A stretch of 39,455 bases of DNA from an uncultured Bacteroides sp. (lineage in GTDB: Bacteria > Bacteroidota > Bacteroidia > Bacteroidales > Bacteroidaceae). Both the position numbers and the translations under genes were made by a program. The notes below the pieces were generated by a model that ran no database searches, was not told where the DNA came from, and was given only the letters and a program-made list of their open reading frames with translations. The stretch lies in NCBI GenBank assembly GCA_949296415.1, contig CASFQC010000024.1, positions 1 through 39,455 of the forward strand, given 5' to 3'. Numbering within the stretch: the first letter of the stretch is position 1; every line of letters starts with the position of its first letter. This document shows, piece after piece, positions 27,259 to 35,784 of the stretch.

Positions 27259-27693
27259 TCAACGGCGGCGCGAGGCAAAGAACGCTTTCATCAGCCCGGC
27301 GCATTCGTCGCACAGCACCCCGCCCGTCACACGGGTTTTCGGATGCAAAGCCTGAGGGGCAAAACGGGTATAACCGCGCTTCTCGTCCGGAGCGCCATAT
27401 ACCACACGCCCCACCTGAGACCATCCCAAAGCCCCCGCACACATCACGCAAGGCTCTACCGTGACGTAGAGCGTACAGTCGGCCAGATACTTCCCGCCCA
27501 AAGAAGAGGATGCGGACGTTATGGCCTGCATCTCGGCATGAGCGGTGACATCGGTCAGGGCTTCGGTCAGGTTGTGGGCGCGGGCTATCACCCTGTCACG
27601 GCACACCACCACAGCCCCCACAGGCACCTCGCCCCGCCCGTTTGCCTTGCGGGCTTCTGCCAGGGCCAGTCTCATGTAATATTCGTCATCCAT
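27259..27693 (-). CDS. tadA: Nucleoside deaminase, probable tRNA-specific adenosine deaminase
   Basis: 144 residues. Zinc-binding catalytic motifs: TAHAEMQAI (His52, Glu54) and EPCVMCAGA (Cys82, Cys85). The N-terminal MRLALAEARKANGRGEVPVGAVVV is typical of TadA, which deaminates adenosine 34 of tRNA-Arg(ACG) to inosine. Guanine deaminases share the fold, so a small doubt remains. It is convergent with the DUF4834 gene and 15 bp downstream of a small minus-strand gene. Confidence 0.88.
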   Translation of the reverse strand: MDDEYYMRLALAEARKANGRGEVPVGAVVVCRDRVIARAHNLTEALTDVTAHAEMQAITSASSSLGGKYLADCTLYVTVEPCVMCAGALGWSQVGRVVYGAPDEKRGYTRFAPQALHPKTRVTGGVLCDECAGLMKAFFASRRR

Positions 27694-27708
27694 AATGTTC
27701 AGATTGTG

Positions 27709-27948
27709 TCAGCGACGCATGTCGTGCTCGCCGAACAGTGTGGGATAATCTTCTTCCATATTCTTGTATATGAACATGAGTACAGTCTCACGGAGCCAGC
27801 GTGACTTGTTCGTTATCCTGTACTTGCGCAGGTAACGGTCCACAATCCGCATCTCCTCCTCGCTCATCAGACACACCATGCGCTGTGCGCGTTTGGGTTC
27901 GTCCGGAGCCACTTTGGTACGCTTTTTATGACTATTCCTCATATACAT
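27709..27948 (-). CDS. Small basic protein with a ribbon-helix-helix-like C-terminal part
   Basis: 79 residues, or 77 if the second Met at 27942 is used. A basic N-terminus (SHKKRTKVAPDEPKRAQR) precedes MVCLMSEEEMRIVDRYLRKYRITNKSRWLRETVL, which has the strand-helix-helix rhythm of RHH/MobC-type DNA-binding proteins. That similarity is suggestive only. TATTTTTG on the minus strand (27958-27951) lies so close that the transcript would be nearly leaderless, which favours the inner Met. Probably cotranscribed with tadA. Confidence 0.65.
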   Translation of the reverse strand: MYMRNSHKKRTKVAPDEPKRAQRMVCLMSEEEMRIVDRYLRKYRITNKSRWLRETVLMFIYKNMEEDYPTLFGEHDMRR

Positions 27949-27986
27949 TGCAAAAATAATCGTACTTTCGCAAAAAAAGAAACAGA

Positions 27987-28361
27987 ATGGAGAAAAATAT
28001 CAGCTGCCACAGCACATTAGGAAAGGCGGGAGAAGATGCCGCAGCAGACTATCTGGCAAAGCACGGATACACCATACGCCACCGCAACTGGAGGAAGAAC
28101 CATTTGGAACTGGACATTGTGGCCGCCAAGGACGGACTGTTGGTCATCATAGAAGTGAAGACCCGGCGCAACACCGAACACCAGCTGCCGCAAGAGGCGG
28201 TAAACTGGAAAAAGATGAAGCACATCGTCGTGGCCGCCGACGCCTACATCAAACACTTCAACCTTGACACACCCGTGCGTTTCGATATCATCACCGTTGT
28301 GGGCGAGGAAGGAAATTTCCGCATAGAACAGATAGAGGATGCGTTCTATCCCACGCTCTGA
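27987..28361 (+). CDS. yraN: YraN/UPF0102-family endonuclease-fold protein
   Basis: 124 residues. GKAGEDAAADYLAKHGYTIRHRNWR followed by LELDIVAAKDGLLVIIEVKTRR gives the restriction-endonuclease-like core (E, then D-x(n)-ExK) of UPF0102. The family's cellular role is not settled; links to recombination or replication have been proposed. It is divergent from the small RHH-like gene and is followed by the structured repeat. Confidence 0.92.
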   Translation: MEKNISCHSTLGKAGEDAAADYLAKHGYTIRHRNWRKNHLELDIVAAKDGLLVIIEVKTRRNTEHQLPQEAVNWKKMKHIVVAADAYIKHFNLDTPVRFDIITVVGEEGNFRIEQIEDAFYPTL

Positions 28362-28385
28362 GTTCCTTTGGGCCGTCCGCAAAAT

Positions 28386-28610
28386 TTATGTACTTTTTAT
28401 GTACTTTTTCTTTCGCTTGTCCGAAAGAAAAAGATACCAAAAAGAAAGGACCCCGGCTCCACCTTCGGGGCTACTCCGGACGCCTTTCAGCCTATAAAGG
28501 GCAGAAACTCACTCCGCTGTGCTCCGTTCAGACAAGTCTGCCCTTCTTAACGGCTGAAAGACATCCTCCGCTTGACGCCCCTCCGCTGATGCCGGAGAGC
28601 CATGCGGCGT
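28386..28610 (+). repeat. Structured intergenic repeat element, left copy
   Basis: Non-coding. Hairpin 1: a perfect 12-bp stem (28404-28415 with 28422-28433) and loop CTTGTC. Nested hairpin 2: outer 9-bp stem CTTTCAGCC / GGCTGAAAG (28484-28492, 28552-28560) enclosing inner 9-bp stem AAGGGCAGA / TCTGCCCTT (28497-28505, 28537-28545) and a 31-nt loop. An 11-bp repeat of TTATGTACTTT opens the element. Similarity to the right copy continues to about CTCCGCTTGACGCC near 28578. An inverted second copy lies at 28730-28943. Confidence 0.8.
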
Positions 28611-28729
28611 GTTAGCTTGCAAGCCGCCGCAGGTTCGCTGCGTTCACCAGACGGTTAAGCATGGTTCGATCTCTTCGAGACCGGTGCTTGTAGATTCGGA
28701 CTATGTGTTTTTTCTCCACGTCGTCACTG

Positions 28730-28943
28730 CAAACACCGCGCAGCCCCGCGCCTAAGCAAGGAGGCGTAAAGCGGAGGCTTTGTTTTTTGCGTGAAGAAGG
28801 GCAGACCTGTTTGAACGGAGCGTAGCGGAGTGAGTTTCTGCCCTTTAGCAAAAAACAATGCCGGAGTAGCCTCCGAGGTTCAGCGCTTGATTTTTTCTTT
28901 TGGTATCTTTTCTTTTGCATCAAGGCAAAAGAAAAGTACATAA
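28730..28943 (-). repeat. Structured intergenic repeat element, right copy (inverted)
   Basis: Same architecture as the left copy, on the other strand. Hairpin 1: 12-bp stem (28907-28918 with 28925-28936), loop ATCAAG on the plus strand, which is CTTGAT in element orientation. Hairpin 2: outer stem GTTTTTTGC / GCAAAAAAC (28782-28790, 28848-28856), inner stem AAGGGCAGA / TCTGCCCTT (28797-28805, 28837-28845), 31-nt loop. The loop matches the left copy at 27 of 31 positions, while the outer stem differs at 5 of 9 pairs yet still pairs fully. Confidence 0.8.
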
Positions 28944-29007
28944 AAAGTATATAAAATCATTCCCACCATGTCACGTTTACCCCTCTTCATACGTCTTCCT
29001 TACAAAC

Positions 29008-29520
29008 ATGGACTTGAAACGATTTAAAAACGAGATACTGCCGCTGCGCAACAAGCTGCTGAGCTACGCACGCAAGCTGACTACCGACCCCGACGATGCG
29101 GAAGACGCCGTGCAGGAGACCATGCTGAAGCTCTGGAGCAGACGCGACGAACTGGACAGCTGCCGCAATCCGGAAGCCTTTGCCGTAACCGTGACGCACA
29201 ATGTGTGCATGGACACCTGGCGCACCCGGCACGGAAACGCACAGTCCGCAGAACAGCTGCAGCTGGCCGACTCCGCCGACACGCCCTACGCACGGCTGGA
29301 GGCCAGAGACCGGATAGAGCTGGTGGAGCGCATCATCAACAGTCTGCCGCCGCTGCAACGCACCATCATGCGCATGAAGGACATGGAAGAGTACGAAACC
29401 GAAGAGATAGCCCAGATTACCGGATGCAGCCCCGAAGCCATACGGAGCAACCTCTCAAGGGCGCGCAAGAAGGTAAGGGACACCTACCTGAGATTGACGG
29501 AAGAAAGGAGAACGACATGA
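29008..29520 (+). CDS. ECF-type RNA polymerase sigma-70 factor
   Basis: 170 residues starting MDLKRFKNEILPLRNKLL; the longer upstream reading would enter the repeat element. Region 2 is LLSYARKLTTDPDDAEDAVQETMLKLW (about 15-42), and region 4 is LPPLQRTIMRMKDMEEYETEEIAQITGCSPEAIRSNLSRARKKV (about 113-157), both read in parts. It redirects RNA polymerase to a small regulon. Its stop overlaps the start of the next gene (ATGA), so translation is coupled to a putative anti-sigma protein. Confidence 0.92.
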   Translation: MDLKRFKNEILPLRNKLLSYARKLTTDPDDAEDAVQETMLKLWSRRDELDSCRNPEAFAVTVTHNVCMDTWRTRHGNAQSAEQLQLADSADTPYARLEARDRIELVERIINSLPPLQRTIMRMKDMEEYETEEIAQITGCSPEAIRSNLSRARKKVRDTYLRLTEERRTT

Positions 29521-29945
29521 AGATAGAAGAACTTATAGACAAATACTTCGAAGGAGAGACCTCCTGCGAGGAAGAGCGCAGGCTTGGGCGGTTCTTTGCC
29601 GGAAACGGTGTCCCGCCGCACCTCGAACGCTACCGGCCTCTATTTGCCCACCTTGGACACGAGGCCCGTGCGCACGGCAAGCGTCCCGCAAGGCGGCGCA
29701 CCGCAACGGCACGCATTCTGTTCCTGGCAGCCGACATCGCCGCCTGCCTTCTGCTGGCCTTCGGCATAGGCAGAATGGTGACGCACACACCCGCCACCCC
29801 GGAAAGCTTTGTGGTGATCAATGGAGTGCGGCACACCGACCCGGCCTTGGTGGAACGGAAAGCCCGCGAAGCCATGCAGGACGTAATCCTCAGTCCGGAA
29901 GAGCTACAGGGACTCATGTTTCCCGACCTTGAACAAGACCAATGA
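29517..29945 (+). CDS. Putative membrane anti-sigma factor
   Basis: 142 residues. The cytosolic N-terminus MKIEELIDKYFEGETSCEEERRL resembles the short zinc-less anti-sigma segments found beside Bacteroidetes ECF sigma genes. One membrane helix follows (ILFLAADIAACLLLAFGIG, about 81-99), and the C-terminal part is presumably periplasmic. It overlaps the sigma gene by 4 bp and the next gene by 4 bp. The role is inferred from position and topology, as no direct anti-sigma motif such as HxxxCxxC is present. Confidence 0.75.
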   Translation: MKIEELIDKYFEGETSCEEERRLGRFFAGNGVPPHLERYRPLFAHLGHEARAHGKRPARRRTATARILFLAADIAACLLLAFGIGRMVTHTPATPESFVVINGVRHTDPALVERKAREAMQDVILSPEELQGLMFPDLEQDQ

Positions 29946-30427
29946 ACCAGCATATGAAGACTCTGACACACATACTGATTGCCATACTCGTCCTGGCCGC
30001 GACCCCAGCCAAAGCGCAGGAGGGGCTACAGATAGCCCGGCTGTTCGAGAAATACGGCACACGCGACAGCGTGACCATGGTGGAAATGAACGGAAGCATC
30101 CTGCGGTCCTACGACATGACCATGTACCGCAGCCTCACCTTCAAGAATGTAAAGCCTTACTTAGCGGAAATACAGCAAAGCCTGCAGCAAGCCGTCACCT
30201 CGCACCAGACCGCCAAACGGCAGGAAGTGGTGGAGAACGGACAGCTGATAAGCGCCTACTACCAGCTGAGCAGCGTGAAACGGAAAGGACGGAAGACCCG
30301 CCGCTACATTCTCTTCAAGCAGGGGCAGCAGAACACCGCCACCCTGATATACATCGAAGGGCCGCTTACCGAAAACGAGCTGATGGAAAAGCTGTACGGC
30401 CACAGCAGGAAAAGAACCTATGAATGA
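29942..30427 (+). CDS. Secreted DUF6108-like protein
   Basis: 161 residues. A signal peptide (LTHILIAILVLAATPAKA, cleaved near Ala25) is followed by a mixed domain (GLQIARLFEKYGTRDSVTMVEM, then YILFKQGQQNTATLIYIEG). This fits DUF6108, seen in Bacteroides sigma-factor operons. The function is unknown; I infer an envelope role. It starts within the stop of the anti-sigma gene (ATGA overlap). A second in-frame Met four codons later (MKTLTH) could be the true start. Confidence 0.75.
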   Translation: MNQHMKTLTHILIAILVLAATPAKAQEGLQIARLFEKYGTRDSVTMVEMNGSILRSYDMTMYRSLTFKNVKPYLAEIQQSLQQAVTSHQTAKRQEVVENGQLISAYYQLSSVKRKGRKTRRYILFKQGQQNTATLIYIEGPLTENELMEKLYGHSRKRTYE

Positions 30428-30460
30428 ACACTGTAAACTGAAATATAACAACGCACACTT

Positions 30461-31372
30461 ATGAAGAAAAGACAACTCATCGCAGCCTGCCTGCTCATGG
30501 CGGCATGCTGCACGGCCGCAGGCCAGCAGACCAACGGCAACCGCCGGTCCACCGTCACCACACAGGGTGACTCCATCATCATACGCAAGGGACAGGGCGA
30601 CATGCGCATAAATATATACGAAGACCTGCCCGATGACAAGAGCACGGACGAGGTGAAAGTGTACGAAGGCGTGTACGTGAAGCGCATAGACGCCGACCGC
30701 CAGTCCTGGCTGGACGCGATACCCTTCATCCCCAACAAAAACAGAAAGCGCAACAATGCCTATGAGCCTCACAACTCTGGCATATTCATCGGTTTCACCC
30801 ACATGACCGACAACTTCATGGGCTTCAGCGACAGCCGCCACTTCCCGTTGGACCTGTCGCAATCATGGGAATTCGGCTTCAACTTCCTGTCCACTTACCA
30901 CAACTTCAGCCGCAATCCCCACTGGGGACTGAACATAGGTGTCAGCTGGGGCTACCGTTCCTTCAACATTGACGGGCCTGTGGCACTGCTGAAGCAGGAC
31001 GGACGCGCAGTCTTTTCCCCGGGTGACGAGGGAACCAGCTACAGCCAGAGCCGTCTGCGCCACTTCTTCTTCCGCATCCCCGTCACAGCCGAATGGCAGC
31101 AGCGGCTGACGCGCGGCAGACGCCTGTTCTTCAACATGGGACCGGAGATAGAGATACGCCACGGCGTGAAGTCATTCGCCCACATCAACGGGGGCAAGAA
31201 GAAATGCGTGGGCAAGGGCATGTACGTCAATCCCGTAGGCGTAGGCCTGCTGACCCAGGCCGGATACGGCAATCTGGGTGTCTACCTGCGCTACTCCTTC
31301 ACCCGCATGTTCCAGAAGGGGAAAGGCCCCGAAGTGTCGCCCTACTCCTTCGGACTGGCGTGGTACTGGTGA
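30461..31372 (+). CDS. Outer-membrane beta-barrel protein
   Basis: 303 residues. A signal peptide (KKRQLIAACLLMAACCTAAG) is followed by a periplasmic or linker part (about 22-105) and then amphipathic strands with alternating aromatics: GIFIGFTHMTDNFMGF, SWEFGFNFLSTYHNF, WGLNIGVSWGYRSF, HFFFRIPVTAEW, NLGVYLRYSFTRMF and the terminal FGLAWYW. It fits the PorT/outer-membrane-beta-barrel class. It is the last gene of the sigma operon and may be the envelope component whose state the operon monitors, which is inference. Confidence 0.8.
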   Translation: MKKRQLIAACLLMAACCTAAGQQTNGNRRSTVTTQGDSIIIRKGQGDMRINIYEDLPDDKSTDEVKVYEGVYVKRIDADRQSWLDAIPFIPNKNRKRNNAYEPHNSGIFIGFTHMTDNFMGFSDSRHFPLDLSQSWEFGFNFLSTYHNFSRNPHWGLNIGVSWGYRSFNIDGPVALLKQDGRAVFSPGDEGTSYSQSRLRHFFFRIPVTAEWQQRLTRGRRLFFNMGPEIEIRHGVKSFAHINGGKKKCVGKGMYVNPVGVGLLTQAGYGNLGVYLRYSFTRMFQKGKGPEVSPYSFGLAWYW

Positions 31373-31380
31373 CAGCGGTC

Positions 31381-31447
31381 AGCTACGAGTGACGAGTAGA
31401 GTTCAGAGCGCAGCCAACTTGTAGCTCGTAGCTCGTCACTCGTAGCT
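31381..31447. repeat. 16-bp perfect inverted repeat
   Basis: AGCTACGAGTGACGAG (31381-31396) pairs with its complement at 31432-31447 across 35 nt. The right arm is preceded by a 9-bp repeat of GTAGCTCGT. It lies just after the barrel gene and could end its transcript. Confidence 0.7.
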
Positions 31448-31460
31448 AAAATAAACAAAT

Positions 31461-31499
31461 TTCCCCATACCGTCCTTCGCGAAGGCACGGCATGGGGAA
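31461..31499. terminator. Bidirectional terminator between convergent operons
   Basis: TTCCCCAT-CCGT-CCTTCG pairs with CGAAGG-ACGG-ATGGGGAA, with single-base bulges. It is flanked by A-rich sequence on both sides and separates the sigma operon from the fimbrial operon. Confidence 0.8.
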
Positions 31500-31523
31500 T
31501 AAAACAAAACAAACAAATTAACA

Positions 31524-31586
31524 GGGAAACGTCGGCGCGTTTCCCGGCTTACCTCCGCTGAGAGGAGGTGGTTGTCTCGCGACAAC
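31524..31586. other. Run of three small perfect hairpins
   Basis: GGGAAACG/CGTTTCCC (31524-31545), ACCTCC/GGAGGT (31551-31569) and GTTGTC/GACAAC (31571-31586) follow one another with gaps of 1 to 5 nt. On the minus strand they form the 3' untranslated part of the last fimbrial gene. Confidence 0.7.
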
Positions 31587-31614
31587 GGGGAATATCTTAT
31601 AAGGAATCCATCCG

Positions 31615-34604
31615 TCAATTATCACGTACACAACGGATGCGCGATCCCTCTTCTGACGAACCATTACCCATTGTCAGGTTTGTACCATTATAATACCAAC
31701 CTATGCGCTTCTGACTGTCTGAATTCGGCAACCATTGATTAAAGAAACGGAATTTTGTTCTTGATACGACATTCGGTTGTGAAACGTTATATACATCCAA
31801 CGCATCGTTAATGGACATCAGATAAAGCTCGCGCAGATTGGGTGCACGCCATTGTCCTCTATAATCTCCAATATAACGACAAGAGGTATAGGGGTCGTCC
31901 ATCACATCACCTATATGGGCATTTACCGTATACTGCTGGTAACCATTCCATATACGATTTCCATGTACCAGAAAATCATTATAATAAGTAAAGCCTCCGG
32001 AAGCTAGTTCACTGTTACTCTCATTACTCAAGTGGGTACCCAGTTCGCCATATGCCAGACGGTCACGGGTGGATCTTGTATCCAAATAAGGCACCGTAAT
32101 GGAACGACCGCTCCTAGCATAATAATTCTCCGGAGTCTCATCGCCCAAATCGCGCATGCATCTGTAATGGTTAACATACTTTCTAGTGTCGGGATTATCT
32201 TCATAATAGGTATTGCCATTCCATTGATATGTATCACAATCTGTATACTTCAATGTTCCATCATCAGCCCTGTATTCAGCCATAATATATTCCTGACCAT
32301 AGCTTTCCGACACATATTCTTCCGCCCAATAAATGATGGGAGCAGTTCCATTTGTAGTGCTTGACACATAATGTTTATATACATAATCTGTCTCCGTGTA
32401 CAGTTTGGCTTCCTCAGACAAGCTGCCATCGCCTATGAACATGCCCACATACTGATTGATGGCCGGCAGATACCACTTGACTTCATCTTGCGAGATATTG
32501 CCATCTCCATCCAAATCGCGGTTACGCTGCATGCAAGCCAGATAGGCACGCTGATAATCGCCTTTCATAGCGTTTACAGTCTGCTCGTCTCTTTCCACAT
32601 TCCGATATCCGTTATTGGGGAAATCCACGTATTTATCCCACGAAGAGCCATTCCATCCTTTAATCATCAGAGCATCTATCATTTTCCAGAAATTGCTGTG
32701 ACCGGTATCTCTGTCCGTTACACGGACACCCACTTGGTCATTATAATATGCCCACGTATAGAGCGGTCCCGTCTCGTTCACCGTCTCCACACCGTAAGCC
32801 GAATAAGATTGGGGCAGCTCCGTGTTATAGAAAGTCTGAATGGCCCGCTGCGACAGGATATAGGTTGAGCGGGTAATGCTGCTTTCTCCGTCCGGACTAA
32901 GCTCCACATCATTCAAAATCTGTACTTCACGGGGTGACACGTTGACGAACCGTTTCCACAAGTCACCAGAAACAGAAACACCCTGCGGAGCCTCATCATA
33001 ATAGAATTCGTCAATATGACAGGTGTAGACCACTTCATCGTTGTAATCGTAAACATTGGTTATTTCTCCGTTTGCTATCTCTTTCAATTCCTCTATAAAC
33101 TCAGACAAGGTCATGCCGTTGCGTTGTGAAGGCCGTCCATAACTGCCTTCCACCGCATAAGGCTGAAAGTCTTCAGAATAGACCGTCCTGCTGCCGCTGC
33201 TGTTTTTCTTGTTTCGGACAATCCTCAACCAGTCCTCATCGCGCACAGAGATGTTCTCGTCCGTCGATATGTAGGAAGCGAATGGCGTGTTTATTTTATA
33301 GGAAAAGAAATCGGCCACCTCATTGCCATGCTCCAACAAATCCCGGCTGAAACGCAGCAGCACGGTCTCATAGTGGGCATCAAGCGAATAGCGGGTAGTA
33401 CCTTGGGTAAAAATCACATCTCCTTCCGCACCGGGAGAGGGTTCAGTTTCCGGGCTTTCGGCCAGCACTTCCAATATGATATTGTCCACACCGTTAACCG
33501 TCATATTGTAGGTGTATTTCGTATTGCGGTTACTGAAGAAGTCGTCAGCATCCCCATCCACATATCCCAAATGAATTACATAAGTCACATCTGCTTCAAC
33601 CGGTCCACTGTTCCCGTCAACGGTAGATTCCCCAGCAAACTCTAACTGCCATTGGTCACAGTGGGTTTATTGACCGAACCGTTGTCTATCTTCTCTTCTT
33701 TCTCACGCAGGTTATAACCGTTTGTGCCGGTTATTTCCTGCTTTGCATTACGCCGGTTCTCTACCATCCAGAAGTTGAACGACATGTCGGCAGCCAACGC
33801 CCCGGTTATCTCCCTCGTATTGAAAGTTCCAGGCTCGTCTTCGCTCCCCTCCACGGTAGCATCCCACGTACAGGCCAGTCCAGGCTGACGGACGGCTTCA
33901 CGCTCCACCATATAAACCTTGCGGGGAACATTGAACACCTGATAGCTGGTGGGAGTAAACGTACAATTATCCCCTTCCTTAATGTTGAATGTAATATGTG
34001 AGTCCAACCGACGCAACTGCAAAGTGCGTATATCACTATTCTTTTCTATAAGGTAAGTGCCGTTGCTCTGATTTTCCGCCGTTCCGCTCATCAAGTAAGA
34101 GTTACCCGCCCGTTCTATACTGCTGTGCAAGGTAACCGAAAGATTCAGCAATTCGTCACGTGTCCGGACTGCATCCAACCGATCCTTGATATTATCAACA
34201 TATTCATTGACAGAGCCGGACACATTGGCAAATCCATATATATAAGAAGCACCCGTCTTAGTATCTATGGTAACATAGTTGTCCGAGCCGGTAGTACCGG
34301 GTTGTTCGGTAGCCGGAGGATTGTCCAATTCTTCAAAGAATCCTCCACCCGTCTTATTTCCAGCCGCATCAAATATCAGTACATACAAATCAAATACCAC
34401 GTTATCGCTCGGTACACGGGTCGTAGCTTTCACTTCCGGCGTAGTGACTTGGAAATTCAGCTTCACCGTCACGTCTTGTCCGGGTATTTCGTTTCCTTGT
34501 CCGCCAGCCCATTCCTCATCGCTGCACGAAAGCACAAAGGCAGACAATACGAAAGCCGTCACCAGATTCATCCTACGCATATGCAGTACATCATGTAGTT
34601 TCAT
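31615..34604 (-). pseudogene. Large DUF4906-like fimbrial lipoprotein, frameshifted
   Basis: Two open frames make one gene. 34604-33642 encodes a lipoprotein N-terminus (lipobox FVLSC then SDEEW) and fimbrillin-like domains, ending NKPTVTNGS. The second frame continues as QWQLEFAGESTVDGNSGPVEADVTYVIHLGY and onward to 31615; it has no signal peptide or ATG of its own. The switch must fall within 33645-33666. The total of 2990 bp is one short of a multiple of three, so one extra base would give about 996 residues. The C-terminal part has WYLPAINQYVGMFIG, GQWRAPNLRELYLM and terminal IRCVRDN, a lectin-like tip domain found in such proteins. It may be a true mutation or a sequencing error. AT-richer than its upstream neighbours. 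Confidence 0.75.
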
Positions 34605-34626
34605 AGTTTTCTTTTAATGGTTTTGT

Positions 34627-35778
34627 TTACTCAAATGCAGGAATATTTACCGTTTCTTCATCAAACGGCATCACTTGATAATAGAGCTTGGGGGTCACCG
34701 GCTCACTCTCCGTCCCTCCCGGCCCGTCTATCGTCACCGTGATGTCATAGATGTGGTTGCGTTGCAGGCGGTACAGGTCTTTGTAGTCGTCAAAGGTGAT
34801 GTCCAGGTCATCGTTGTTCTCCGGCAGGCGGAAGTTCACGGGAATGTCATAGTAATACAGCTCGCCGTCGTAAGGAGCCTTCAGCAGGATGCGGGTCTCG
34901 CGGTCGGGATCGATGGGGGCGGCCACGTTCAGATGGTCGCCGTCCGGATGGTCGTTGTCCGCCGGATAGCCGGGACCGCTGTACCAGTCATTGGGATAGG
35001 CATATAGCACCAGACATTGCTTGCTGTCTTCCGCTATGGGAGTAGCGTTGGTCAGTGTGGTGGCAGACGGATAGTCGGAAAGGGTGAGCGTGTTCACATA
35101 AGCCCGTTCGGCGGACTCCTCCCTCTCAAGCACTGTAGCGGTGGTGGCATAATGGCAGAAGCGGTACTCCACCTCATCCCAGTCCGTATTCCCGGCAAAG
35201 GACAGGCGCACCTTGGCGGCGGCTCGCTTCAGGTCCACCCGGATGTGGAGGTCGTTTCCGCTCCGCATGGATGCCGCCACAGTGACGGTGCCGTCCATCA
35301 CAAAGCCGTCCTCCTGCCTATCATAGCAAACCAGACCGGTGGCAACGGCATCCTGCAAGTCCTGTAAGGTGGTCACGCCGCCCACTATGTCGTGGCAGTT
35401 GGCCAGCAGACAGACTTGGTCGCCGTCTTGGAAGTCATCGGGACGGAGTCCGGTTTCCAGCAGTTCATAGCTTCCGTCCTGCGAATCCTCATAAGAGGGA
35501 CTGAAAGACAGCGGCTTGCCGCCGACCAGCACACCGTCACGGAAGATGAACAGATCCAGCGTGGACACCAGATTCTCGCCCCTGGAAGTGATGCCATCTT
35601 CCGGCGTGGTGTCCTGCGCCCTTGTGGTCACGGGACTTCCCCCTACCGCATAGGACAGGATGACACGTCCTCCGTCTGCCGACGGAGCGTACACCGGCTC
35701 TTCCTCCGCACAGGATGCCAACAGGCAGAGCGGAGCAAGCAGGCCAAGGAGGATATATATAGGTTTATGCTTATCCAT
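34627..35778 (-). CDS. Fimbrial accessory/minor subunit lipoprotein
   Basis: 383 residues. Signal peptide with lipobox LLASC (about Cys23) followed by AEEEP, as in Mfa/Fim-type subunits that mature after lipid-anchored export. STLDLFIFRDGVLVGGKPL and LKRAAAKVRLSFAG are typical of fimbrillin-like N-domains, and the C-terminal RLQRNHIYDITVTIDGPGG matches the subunit family's conserved strand. A minor or tip-proximal subunit role is inferred from its place between two larger accessory genes (6-bp gap upstream, 22-bp gap downstream). Confidence 0.78.
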   Translation of the reverse strand: MDKHKPIYILLGLLAPLCLLASCAEEEPVYAPSADGGRVILSYAVGGSPVTTRAQDTTPEDGITSRGENLVSTLDLFIFRDGVLVGGKPLSFSPSYEDSQDGSYELLETGLRPDDFQDGDQVCLLANCHDIVGGVTTLQDLQDAVATGLVCYDRQEDGFVMDGTVTVAASMRSGNDLHIRVDLKRAAAKVRLSFAGNTDWDEVEYRFCHYATTATVLEREESAERAYVNTLTLSDYPSATTLTNATPIAEDSKQCLVLYAYPNDWYSGPGYPADNDHPDGDHLNVAAPIDPDRETRILLKAPYDGELYYYDIPVNFRLPENNDDLDITFDDYKDLYRLQRNHIYDITVTIDGPGGTESEPVTPKLYYQVMPFDEETVNIPAFE

Positions 35779-35784
35779 CTTGTC

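Noticed and set aside
28386-28943. Inverted repeats as the ends of a composite transposon
   Set aside because: There is no transposase or other gene between them and no visible target duplication. The two copies differ by compensated stem changes, unlike a recent insertion.
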